A stretch of 64,000 bases of DNA, taken from NCBI RefSeq assembly GCF_008271465.1, contig NZ_VMDU01000010.1, positions 36,563 to 100,562 of the forward strand. The letters run 5' to 3'. Below are positions 45,022 through 52,774 of the stretch, in pieces. How positions within the stretch are numbered: position 1 is the first letter of the stretch; each line of letters begins with the position of its first letter. Under the pieces are notes generated by a model, which saw nothing but the letters and a program-made list of their open reading frames with translations, made no database searches and was not told where the DNA came from. This DNA comes from Tabrizicola flagellatus (GTDB taxonomy: Bacteria > Pseudomonadota > Alphaproteobacteria > Rhodobacterales > Rhodobacteraceae). Position numbers and translations under genes: made by a program.

Positions 45022-45825
45022 TCAGGGCTGGTTGTCGTAGGTGAGGGTCATCCCGTCGAAGGCGGGGGCGATGTGGGGGGGAAGCTCGGCCCGAAGCGTG
45101 TCGTAGTCGAGGTCAATGTGCATGTTGGTGATCACGGCGCGGGCGGGGCGGGCGCGGGCGATCCAGGAGAGCGTCAGATCGAGATGTGCGTGCGTCGGGT
45201 GCGGCTTGCGGCGCAGCGCATCGACGATCCAGCAGTCGAGGCCGTCGAGGATGGGCCAGCTGTCCTCGGGGATGGCGACGGCGTCGGGGAGGTAGGCGAG
45301 GGGGCCGATGCGGAAGCCGAGCGCGTCCATGCTGCCGTGGTCGGCGCGGAAGGGGATCAGGGTGACGGGGCCCCCGGCGCCCGGCACGCTGACGGGGCCG
45401 GCGATCGTGTGGAGGTCGAGGATCGGCGGATAGGGCGAGCCCTCGGGCTGGACGAAGGCATAGCCGAAGCGCGAGAGCAGCGCCTCTTGCGTCGGGCCGT
45501 CGGCCCAGACCGGCAGGCGCTGGCGCTGGTTGAACACGACCTGGCGCAGGTCGTCGATGCCGTGCATGTGGTCGGCGTGGGAATGGGTATAGACCACCCC
45601 GTCCAGCGCGCCCACGCCGGCATCCAGAAGCTGGTCGCGCATGTCGGGCGAGGTGTCGATCAGCACGCGCGTCGCGCCTTCGCCCGTTTCGCGGGTGACG
45701 AGGAGCGAGCAGCGGCGGCGGCGGTTCTTCGGGTTCGAGGGATCGCAGTCGCCCCAGATGCCGCCGAGGCGGGGCACGCCGCCCGAGGAGCCGCAGCCGA
45801 GCACGGTGAAGGTGAGTTTCGCCAT
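45022..45825 (-). CDS. MBL-fold metallohydrolase, PhnP-like
   Basis: A 267-residue cytosolic metallo-beta-lactamase-fold hydrolase. It has GCGSSGGVPRLGGIWGDCD near the N-terminus, LIDTSPDMRDQLL, the dinuclear metal motif YTHSHADHMHGIDDLR (about residues 79-94) and FRADHGSMDALGFRIG. These point to the PhnP/tRNase Z-like phosphodiesterase group. It overlaps tatD by one base (TGATG) at the end of the holB-tatD operon. The substrate is probably a cyclic or nucleotide phosphodiester. Confidence 0.88.
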   Translation of the reverse strand: MAKLTFTVLGCGSSGGVPRLGGIWGDCDPSNPKNRRRRCSLLVTRETGEGATRVLIDTSPDMRDQLLDAGVGALDGVVYTHSHADHMHGIDDLRQVVFNQRQRLPVWADGPTQEALLSRFGYAFVQPEGSPYPPILDLHTIAGPVSVPGAGGPVTLIPFRADHGSMDALGFRIGPLAYLPDAVAIPEDSWPILDGLDCWIVDALRRKPHPTHAHLDLTLSWIARARPARAVITNMHIDLDYDTLRAELPPHIAPAFDGMTLTYDNQP

Positions 45826-46643
45826 CACGCCGCCCTTGCGCTGCGGGCCGCGCGGGGGAAGAGCCGGTCGAAGTTCGCCGTGGTGATCGCCGCGAATTCG
45901 GCAAGGCCGAGGCCGAAGACTGGTGCCAGGGCGCGGGCGGTATGGGCGACATAGGCCGGCTCGTTCCGCTTGCCGCGGAAGGGGGGCGGGGCGAGATAGG
46001 GGCTGTCGGTTTCGAGGATCAGCCGGTCGAGCGGCGCGCGGGCGAAGATGTCGCGCAGCTCCTGGCTTTTCGGGAAGGCGGCGATGCCGGAGATCGAGAG
46101 GGTGAAGCCCATCTCGAGCGCGGCCTCGGCCAGGCGCGGGCCGGAAGAGAAACAGTGCATCACGCAAGCATAGGGTTTGCGCGCCATGCCTTCGGCGAGG
46201 ATCCGTTCCATGTCCTCGTCCGCGTCGCGGGCGTGGATGATGAGCGGCAGGCCGGTTTCCTGCGCGGCCTCGATGTGCAGGCGCAGGCTGACCTGCTGAA
46301 TCGCCTTCGTCTCGGCCGTGTAGTGGTAGTCGAGCCCGGTTTCGCCGATCCCGACGAAGCGGGGATGGCGGGCGAGGGCGACCAGCGCCTCGACCGTGGC
46401 CAGGGGTTCCTCATGCGCGCTCATCGGGTGGGTGCCGGCGGCGTAGAAGACGCCGGGATGCGCCTCCGCCAGGGCACGAACGGTGGGTTCGTTCCTGAGC
46501 CGCGTGCAGATCGTCACCACCCGGTTCACCCCGGCAGCGCGGGCGCGGGCGAGGATGGCCTCGGTTTCGCCGATCAGGTCGGGGAAATCCAGGTGGCAGT
46601 GGCTGTCCACCAGATCGGGCAGGTCGGTCTCGGTTGGGGGCAT
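45825..46643 (-). CDS. TatD-family metal-dependent DNase
   Basis: A 272-residue TIM-barrel hydrolase with metal-binding motifs VDSHCHLDFP (about residues 11-20), VGIGETGLDYHY, LIIHARDADEDM, VMHCFSSG and LETDSPYLAPPPFRGKRNEP. It is expected to be a cytosolic 3'-5' DNase or related nuclease. It lies five bases after holB and overlaps the MBL gene, the common holB-tatD-MBL arrangement in these bacteria. Confidence 0.93.
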   Translation of the reverse strand: MPPTETDLPDLVDSHCHLDFPDLIGETEAILARARAAGVNRVVTICTRLRNEPTVRALAEAHPGVFYAAGTHPMSAHEEPLATVEALVALARHPRFVGIGETGLDYHYTAETKAIQQVSLRLHIEAAQETGLPLIIHARDADEDMERILAEGMARKPYACVMHCFSSGPRLAEAALEMGFTLSISGIAAFPKSQELRDIFARAPLDRLILETDSPYLAPPPFRGKRNEPAYVAHTARALAPVFGLGLAEFAAITTANFDRLFPRAARSARAA

Positions 46644-46648
46644 CCGGC

Positions 46649-47782
46649 TTACCTCTGGGCGAGGCTTCCCGCCGTCTCGTCGAGCTTGAGAAGCATATCC
46701 ATCAGAAGCGCGGCAGGGTCAAGATTGACCGCCTTGCCGCGCCGGGCACGGGCGGCAAGGCTTTGCGCAAGATCCGCCCAGGCGCGGGCCGAGAGCGGAT
46801 CGGGGGCGAGGCGGGCGAGAAGCTGTGCCTCGCCGGGTGCGGCCTCGGGCGGGGTGAGGCCGGTCACGCCACGGCGGGCGAGACGGGCGAGGAAGAGGTC
46901 GATCAGGGTGACGAGAAGGTCGAAGGTTTCCGTCGCCCCCCGCGCCGCGGCAAGGTCGGCGAGCGCCAGAGCCTGCGGGCGGTCGAGACGGGGCAGGGTG
47001 GAGAAAAGGCGGACCAGCGCGGCGTAGAGCTTCAGCCCGTCGAGGTTGGTGAGCCGGAACGCCTCGCCCACCGAGCCGCCGGAGAGCTCCGCGAGCGCGG
47101 TGCGGTCCTCGGGCGCGATCTCGCCGCCGGCCTGGGTGAGGGCGTCGGCGAGGTCGGACGGTGCGAGGGGTGCGAGACGCAATTCGCGGCAGCGCGAGCG
47201 GATCGTCGGCAGAAGACGGGCGGGCTGGTGCGCGACGAGGAGGAAGGTGACGTTGGCGGGGGGTTCCTCGAGCAGCTTCAGCAGCGCGTTGGCGGCGGAG
47301 GGGTTCATCTCGTCGAGGCTGTCGATGATCGCGGTGCGCTGCCCGCCATCGGCGGCGGAGAGGGCGAAAAAGCTTTTCATCTTGCGCACCTCCTCGACCG
47401 AGATGACCTGGGAGAGGGCGGTTTCCTTCTCGTTCGGGCCGCGGCGCAGGAGGAAATGCCGCGGCTCGGCGCCTTGCAGGAGGCGGCGGGCGACGGGGTG
47501 ATCGGCGGGGATGTCCAGCGTCTCGGGCGGGGGCGGGGCGAACATGCCGCCATCGTCGGGCGGGGTGGCGAGAAGGAAGCGGGCCAGACGCCAGGCGAGC
47601 GTCGCCTTGCCCACGCCCTTCGGTCCGGTCAGCATCCAGGCATGGTGCAGCCGGCCCGAGCGCCAGGCGCGCAGGAATTCGGCCTCGGCGGCGGACTGGC
47701 CACGCAGCACCGGCGTCTCGCGCGGGTGGGGGGCGCCTTCCAGGCGGTCGGGTTCGGGAAGCGGGTCTTTCGGATCGGCCAT
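46649..47782 (-). CDS. holB: DNA polymerase III delta-prime subunit
   Basis: A 377-residue clamp-loader subunit. The AAA+ P-loop is GPKGVGKATLAWRLARFLLA (GKA rather than GKT/S), with IIDSLDEMNPSAANALLKLL as the Walker B-like region and LLPTIRSRCRELRLAPL containing the SRC motif. The C-terminal helical domain follows. In many relatives tmk lies just upstream; here the upstream neighbour is the secreted protease gene instead. The start at 47782 gives MADPKDPLPEPDRLEGAPHP, which is typical of the family here. Confidence 0.93.
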   Translation of the reverse strand: MADPKDPLPEPDRLEGAPHPRETPVLRGQSAAEAEFLRAWRSGRLHHAWMLTGPKGVGKATLAWRLARFLLATPPDDGGMFAPPPPETLDIPADHPVARRLLQGAEPRHFLLRRGPNEKETALSQVISVEEVRKMKSFFALSAADGGQRTAIIDSLDEMNPSAANALLKLLEEPPANVTFLLVAHQPARLLPTIRSRCRELRLAPLAPSDLADALTQAGGEIAPEDRTALAELSGGSVGEAFRLTNLDGLKLYAALVRLFSTLPRLDRPQALALADLAAARGATETFDLLVTLIDLFLARLARRGVTGLTPPEAAPGEAQLLARLAPDPLSARAWADLAQSLAARARRGKAVNLDPAALLMDMLLKLDETAGSLAQR

Positions 47783-47823
47783 GGCCGGCAGATTGCACGG
47801 GGCGGGGGGCGGGGGGAAGGGCC

Positions 47824-49263
47824 TCAGTTGCAGGTTATGAGGCGGGTGAAGCCCTGGGCGAGGTCGGCCAGATCCTCGGGCGGCAGCGCGGCCGCGTCGG
47901 TGGCTTCCACGGGTTCGACGCCGTTCTGGTAGAGGAAGAGCTTGGCGATCTCGCCCCTGATGGCGAAGTTGATGTTCTGCGGGATGTCGCCCGTGGCTTC
48001 GGCCACCATCTGCGCGTCGAGCTTGGCGACGACGACGCCCACCACCTGGCCCGCGGCGTTGACGACGGGCCCGCCGGAGTTGCCCGGCTGGACCGGGGCC
48101 GAGATCTGCATGCGCACCCCGTCGCCGGCGATGCCCTTGAGGCTCGTGACCGAGCCGCGCGTGACGTTCACCCCGCCGAGAAGGTCGGGCAGCGGGTAGC
48201 CGACCACCGTCACGTCGGAATTGAGCCGCGCGGGCCTGGCGGCGAATTGCGCGGGTGCGTCCCCGGGCGGTGAACTGGTGCGCAGGAGGGCGAGGTCGAA
48301 GCCTTCGTCGGTTGCGGTCACCGTGGCCGGCTGGCCGCCGACCGTCAGTGTCCGGCAGCCCCGGACGACATGGTTGTTGGTCAGATAGTCGCCCCGGTCC
48401 GAAACGAGGAAGCCGGTCCCGAAGCCCTGCGCCCCGCCGGTCGAGGGTGTGCCGTCGGACACCGCCGGAGCCGGAACCGCAGGGGCGGCGGGCGAAGGCG
48501 CGGGGGCCTCGTCCTCGGCCATGGCGGCCAGGGTCTCGATGCCTTGGGACAGGACGCCGGGGGAAATGCCGATCTGCGGCGCATAGCCGGGCTCGATGCT
48601 GCCGGTCACGGCGGCCAGAAGCCCCGCGTCGCGGTCGGCGGCCGAGAGCATGATCGTGGACCAGGCGCCGCGGCGGTAGTCCGAGCGGGTGTAGAGCGTG
48701 ACCCCGGCCTGGGTCCGGCCCGAGGTGATCCACAGGTTCGGGCGGCGGACCTGATAGACGTTCATCACCGATTCCTCGGCGGTATAGCGGTGCAGCCGTT
48801 CGGTCTGGGCGCCGGCGCCGATGGTCAGGGAATAGCCCAGGCTGGTGCCGTCAAGCTCAAGGTTGACGAAACTGTCGGAGGGCGCACCGTCCCGGAAGCC
48901 TATGGTCGGCACCAGGAAGGACATGTCGAGCCCGGAATTGTACTGGCGCACCCAGCCGTGGCGTTCGATGGTCTCGTAGGTTTCCAGCGCCAGGAACAGC
49001 ACGTCGGCATTGGTGACAAAGGCGGTCCGGCCGTTGCGGATTTCGTAGGCCTCCAGCGCGCGCTGGCTGCCGGCGCCCCAGGCTCCGTCGATCAACCCGT
49101 TGTAGGCATTGGCGAAGGCAAGGCCTGCCTGGAGGAACCGCTTCTCGTCGGCGGTAAGCACGCGGGCATCGAATTCAAGCTGCATCTCGTCGGCACGGAA
49201 GGCCCTCGCCTCGGGGGCGGCGAAAAGAAGCAGGGTGGCAAAGGCCAGTGAAAAGCGCAGCAC
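47824..49263 (-). CDS. Secreted trypsin-like serine protease with peptidoglycan-binding region
   Basis: About 479 residues: a signal peptide (to about residue 20, FAAPEARA), a PG-binding-like domain (about 30-85, AYNGLIDGAWGAGSQRALEA), a middle domain of unknown type, an Ala/Pro linker and a C-terminal trypsin domain with the full triad: His in YLTNNHVVRGC, Asp in FDLALLR and Ser in PVQPGNSGGPVV. It should be an active periplasmic protease. It is the intact counterpart of the triad-dead protein at 5436. GTG 49263 is chosen because it begins the signal peptide; a TTG lies in frame at 49281. Confidence 0.87.
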   Translation of the reverse strand: MLRFSLAFATLLLFAAPEARAFRADEMQLEFDARVLTADEKRFLQAGLAFANAYNGLIDGAWGAGSQRALEAYEIRNGRTAFVTNADVLFLALETYETIERHGWVRQYNSGLDMSFLVPTIGFRDGAPSDSFVNLELDGTSLGYSLTIGAGAQTERLHRYTAEESVMNVYQVRRPNLWITSGRTQAGVTLYTRSDYRRGAWSTIMLSAADRDAGLLAAVTGSIEPGYAPQIGISPGVLSQGIETLAAMAEDEAPAPSPAAPAVPAPAVSDGTPSTGGAQGFGTGFLVSDRGDYLTNNHVVRGCRTLTVGGQPATVTATDEGFDLALLRTSSPPGDAPAQFAARPARLNSDVTVVGYPLPDLLGGVNVTRGSVTSLKGIAGDGVRMQISAPVQPGNSGGPVVNAAGQVVGVVVAKLDAQMVAEATGDIPQNINFAIRGEIAKLFLYQNGVEPVEATDAAALPPEDLADLAQGFTRLITCN

Positions 49264-49346
49264 GACAGACCCCGGGATCAATCGGCCCCATGAGACGGGG
49301 GCGGCGCGATTCCGTCAAGCGGGTTGCCGGGCGGCTCGCCCCCGTC

Positions 49347-49943
49347 TCAGCCGCCGAGCGCCTTGCCCCAGATCGCCGCCAGCCGCGCCTGCGCCGCGCG
49401 GTAGTCGGCGAAGTCCTTCGCATGCGCCTTGATGCCGAACTTCGCGGCCATCAGCGTGGCCGCGATCTCCTCGGGCGAGGCATCGAGACCCGCAAGGCTC
49501 AGCCGCCCGGCCGCGACCCCCCGGGCGATCCAGTCGGCGACATGGCCGATGATCCGGGCATGGGCCTCCTGCACTTCGGGTTGGGCGAAGGGCTGGTCGG
49601 CCGAAAGGATCTCGTCGGCGTGAGGCGAGTTCAGCATCGCCTCGACCGCCGTGCCATCCACCGCCTGCATCGCGGCCAGCAACCGTTCGGCCGGGGGGCC
49701 GTCCTCGGCCAGAACGCGGGCGACTGCCTGTTCCGAACGGCGGAAATGCATGCGGATCAGCTGGTTGAAGATGTCTTCCTTGTTGGCGTAGTGCAGGTAA
49801 AGCGCCGGCCGCGACATGCCCGCGCCCTCGGCGATGTCGGCCATCGAGGTGCGCCGAAGACCATAGCGTGCAAAGGCGACGAAGGCCGATTGCAGGATGG
49901 CGGCCTCTTTCGGGTCGATGCTGGGATCGTCGCAGAACTGCAT
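49347..49943 (-). CDS. TetR-family transcriptional repressor
   Basis: A 198-residue regulator: N-terminal HTH (ILQSAFVAFARYGLRRTSMA, GAGMSRPALYLHYANKEDIF) and a C-terminal ligand domain. GGAGGC precedes ATG 49943. It is divergent from the molybdenum hydroxylase genes across 93 bases that contain a repeated TGAC/GTCA dyad over the promoter, so it very probably represses iorAB-like expression and itself. Confidence 0.9.
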   Translation of the reverse strand: MQFCDDPSIDPKEAAILQSAFVAFARYGLRRTSMADIAEGAGMSRPALYLHYANKEDIFNQLIRMHFRRSEQAVARVLAEDGPPAERLLAAMQAVDGTAVEAMLNSPHADEILSADQPFAQPEVQEAHARIIGHVADWIARGVAAGRLSLAGLDASPEEIAATLMAAKFGIKAHAKDFADYRAAQARLAAIWGKALGG

Positions 49944-49986
49944 GCCTCCGGTATCGCAGAGCGCTGTCCCGGCGTCAAATCACGGA

Positions 49987-50020
49987 TTGACACACTGACA
50001 AAATGAGTCAAACATGTCAG
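49987..50020 (+). promoter_or_regulatory. iorAB-like promoter with TetR operator
   Basis: TTGACA (49987-49992), a 17-base spacer and AAACAT (50010-50015) form a plausible promoter. The same stretch contains TGACACACTGAC and GTCAAACATGTCA, facing half-sites of a dyad centred near 50002. A repressor bound there would block the promoter. Confidence 0.55.
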
Positions 50021-50036
50021 AAATCGGAGGCCGGAC

Positions 50037-50501
50037 ATGAGCATTACCCTGCAGATCAACGGAAAGCCACATGAGGTGGACCTGCCCGGCGAGGTGCCCC
50101 TGCTCTGGGCGCTGCGCGACGGGCTGGGGATGACGGGAACCAAGTTCGGCTGCGGCGTCGCGGCCTGCGGGGCCTGCACGGTGCTGGTCGATGGCGAGGC
50201 GGTCAGGTCCTGCCAGCTGCCGATCGGCGAGGTGACGGGGGCGATCACCACGATCGAGGGGCTGGGCCAGCCGGGCAACCTGGCGCCGATCCAGGCGGCC
50301 TGGGTCAGGCACCAGGTCGCGCAATGCGGCTATTGCCAGTCGGGCCAGATCATGCAGGCGGCGGCTTTGCTGGCGGCGAACCCCGAGCCGACGGATCAGG
50401 ACATCGACGCGGCGATGCAGGGCAACCTTTGCCGCTGCGGCACCTATCCCCGGATCCGGGCCGCGATCCATGAGGCCGCAGCGATGATGAAGGCGGGCTG
50501 A
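50037..50501 (+). CDS. Molybdenum hydroxylase small subunit (2x[2Fe-2S]), IorA-like
   Basis: A 154-residue electron-transfer subunit. The plant-type [2Fe-2S] cysteines are in [16 protein letters not shown] and SCQLP; the second cluster is in [10 protein letters not shown] and [16 protein letters not shown]. It resembles isoquinoline 1-oxidoreductase alpha and related aldehyde dehydrogenases. CGGAGGCC precedes the ATG. It is two bases from the large subunit; no FAD subunit is present, as in the two-subunit periplasmic type. Confidence 0.92.
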   Translation: MSITLQINGKPHEVDLPGEVPLLWALRDGLGMTGTKFGCGVAACGACTVLVDGEAVRSCQLPIGEVTGAITTIEGLGQPGNLAPIQAAWVRHQVAQCGYCQSGQIMQAAALLAANPEPTDQDIDAAMQGNLCRCGTYPRIRAAIHEAAAMMKAG

Positions 50502-50503
50502 CC

Positions 50504-52762
50504 ATGGCGAGCTGGAAGACGATCACCCGCCGGTCCTTCCTTGTCCTCGGGGCCGCCGTGGCCGGGGGGGCTGCCTTCGGCGCCTGGAAGATCGCCGAGG
50601 TTCCGGCCAATCCCCTGGTGCCCGGCCCGGATTCGGTGCCGCTGAACCCCTGGGTCATCATCAACGCCGATGGCGTGACGGTGATCGCGCCCCGGGCCGA
50701 GATGGGGCAGGGGATCTCGACCACCCTTGCCGCGCTGGTGGCCGAGGAGCTGGACGTGGACTGGCAGCAGGTCCGGGTGTTGCACGGCCCGCCGGCGCAG
50801 GCCTATTTCAATGCGGGCTTCGTGGACCGGATGTCGAACGAGCCGGATTTCATCGTCTCGCAGCGCCCGAAGTCGCACAATGCGATCCTTGCGGCGGTGC
50901 CGAAGATCCTGTCGCTGCAGATGACCGGCGGCTCGACCGGCGCGATCGGCGGTTTCGTGCAGATGCGGCTGGCCGGGGCCGGCGCGCGCGAGGCGCTGAA
51001 GGCGGCGGCGGCGAAGCGGCTGGGGGTGGCACCCGACACGTTGAAGACCGAAGGCGGCAAGGTGATCGGGGAAAAGACCTTCACCTATGCCGAGCTTGCC
51101 GCAGAGGCGGCGGACCTGGTGCCGGGCGATGTCACGCTGCGTGACCCCTCGACCTGGCGTTATGTCGGCAAGGCGATGCCGCGGCTTGACATGGTGGCCA
51201 AGTCCACCGGGACCGAGGTTTTCGGCATCGACACCTGGCTGCCGGGAATGAAGTTCGCCACGGTGCGGATGAACCCGCGGCGGGGCGGGGCGATGAAGGG
51301 CTTCGATCCGGCTCCGGCGCTGGCGATGCCGGGGGTGGCGCAGGTGATCGGGCTGGGTAGCGGCATTGCGGTCGTTGCCGACAATACCTGGACCGCGATG
51401 CAGGCTGCCGAGGCGGTCAAGATCGACTGGGCCGAGGCCGATTATCCGGCCGACACCGAGGCGATGATGACGCGGATCGAGGCGGCCTTCGCCACCAGGC
51501 CGGATTCGCGGATGCGCGACGACGGCGATGTCGAGGCGGAACTGGCGAAGGGCCCCGTGTCTGGTGCTGTGATCGAGGCCGAATACCGCGTCCCCTTCCT
51601 GGCCCATGCGGCGATGGAGCCCCTGAACGCCACCGCCTGGCTGAAGGAGGACGGCTCGCTGGAGGTCTGGTGCGGCTGCCAGGCCCCGATCATGACGCGC
51701 GACGCCTGCGCGGCGGCGCTGCGGATCGACGCGGAAAAGGTCACGCTGCACGTCCCGGTCATGGGAGGCGGCTTCGGCGGGCGGACAGACCCTGTGCCGG
51801 CGGTGCTGGCCGCGCGCGTGGCCGCCGCGATGCCCGGCACCCCGGTGAAGGTGACCTGGAGCCGGGAAGAGGACCTGACGCAGGATTACTACCGTCCCGC
51901 CGCCATCGCCCGCCTGTCGGGCCGGATCGAGGGCGGCAAGGCGACGGCCCTTTGGGGACGCACCGCCACGCCCTCGGTCACGCGCAACGCGCTGGCGCGG
52001 CTGGTGGGCTTCGCGCCTCCGGGTCCCGATCGCGGCTCGGTCGAAGGCGGGTTCGACCAGCCCTACGGCCTGCCGAACTACCGCTATGACGGCCATGTCG
52101 CCGATCTGACGGTGCAGCTGGGCTTCTGGCGGTCGGTCGGCAATTCGATGAACGCCTTCTTCCTGGAAAGCTTCATCGACGAGATGGCCCATGCCGCCGG
52201 AGCCGATCCGCTGGCCTTCCGGCTGGACCTGATGCGGGACACCCATGCCCCTTCGGCGCAACTTCTGGAGAATGTGCGCGAGATGTCCGGCTGGGACGGG
52301 CTGAAGCGGCCCGGCTACGGGCGCGGGGTGGCCTTCTGCTATTCCTTCGGCACGCCCGTCGCCGAGGTGCTCGAGGTGCAACAGACCGATGCCGGGATCC
52401 GCCTGACGCGCGCCTGGATCGCCTGCGATCCGGGGCTTGCCATGGATCCCGGCATCGTCGAGGCGCAGATGACCGGGGCGATGGTCTATGGACTGTCGGC
52501 GGCCGTGCACGGGGCGATCACCTTTGCCGACCAGCAGGTGGTCGAACGCAACTTCCCCGATTACGACGCGCTGCGCATGCCGACGACCCCGGCCTTCGAG
52601 GTGGCGATCCTGCAGAACAACGGCAGCTTCGGCCATATCGGCGGGGTGGGGGAACCGGGGACGCCCCCTGCCGCCCCGGCCCTTGCCAATGCCCTGTATG
52701 ACCTGACCGGCATCCGCGCCCGCGAATTGCCGTTGAACCGGCAGTTCAGCTTCGCGGGCTGA
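50504..52762 (+). CDS. Molybdenum hydroxylase large subunit, IorB-like, Tat-exported
   Basis: A 752-residue molybdopterin-binding catalytic subunit. The N-terminus carries a twin-arginine signal (TRRSFLVLGAAVAGGAAFGA). Pterin-binding stretches include EMGQGISTTLAALVAEELDV, GGGFGGRTDPVPAVLAARVA and the C-terminal IGGVGEPGTPPAAPALANAL with the glutamate near the Mo site. The broad class is isoquinoline oxidoreductase/aldehyde oxidase; the substrate is unknown. It forms a complex with the small subunit and is exported folded with it. The inducer sensed by the TetR regulator may be the substrate. Confidence 0.92.
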   Translation: MASWKTITRRSFLVLGAAVAGGAAFGAWKIAEVPANPLVPGPDSVPLNPWVIINADGVTVIAPRAEMGQGISTTLAALVAEELDVDWQQVRVLHGPPAQAYFNAGFVDRMSNEPDFIVSQRPKSHNAILAAVPKILSLQMTGGSTGAIGGFVQMRLAGAGAREALKAAAAKRLGVAPDTLKTEGGKVIGEKTFTYAELAAEAADLVPGDVTLRDPSTWRYVGKAMPRLDMVAKSTGTEVFGIDTWLPGMKFATVRMNPRRGGAMKGFDPAPALAMPGVAQVIGLGSGIAVVADNTWTAMQAAEAVKIDWAEADYPADTEAMMTRIEAAFATRPDSRMRDDGDVEAELAKGPVSGAVIEAEYRVPFLAHAAMEPLNATAWLKEDGSLEVWCGCQAPIMTRDACAAALRIDAEKVTLHVPVMGGGFGGRTDPVPAVLAARVAAAMPGTPVKVTWSREEDLTQDYYRPAAIARLSGRIEGGKATALWGRTATPSVTRNALARLVGFAPPGPDRGSVEGGFDQPYGLPNYRYDGHVADLTVQLGFWRSVGNSMNAFFLESFIDEMAHAAGADPLAFRLDLMRDTHAPSAQLLENVREMSGWDGLKRPGYGRGVAFCYSFGTPVAEVLEVQQTDAGIRLTRAWIACDPGLAMDPGIVEAQMTGAMVYGLSAAVHGAITFADQQVVERNFPDYDALRMPTTPAFEVAILQNNGSFGHIGGVGEPGTPPAAPALANALYDLTGIRARELPLNRQFSFAG

Positions 52763-52774
52763 GGCGCGGGCGCC

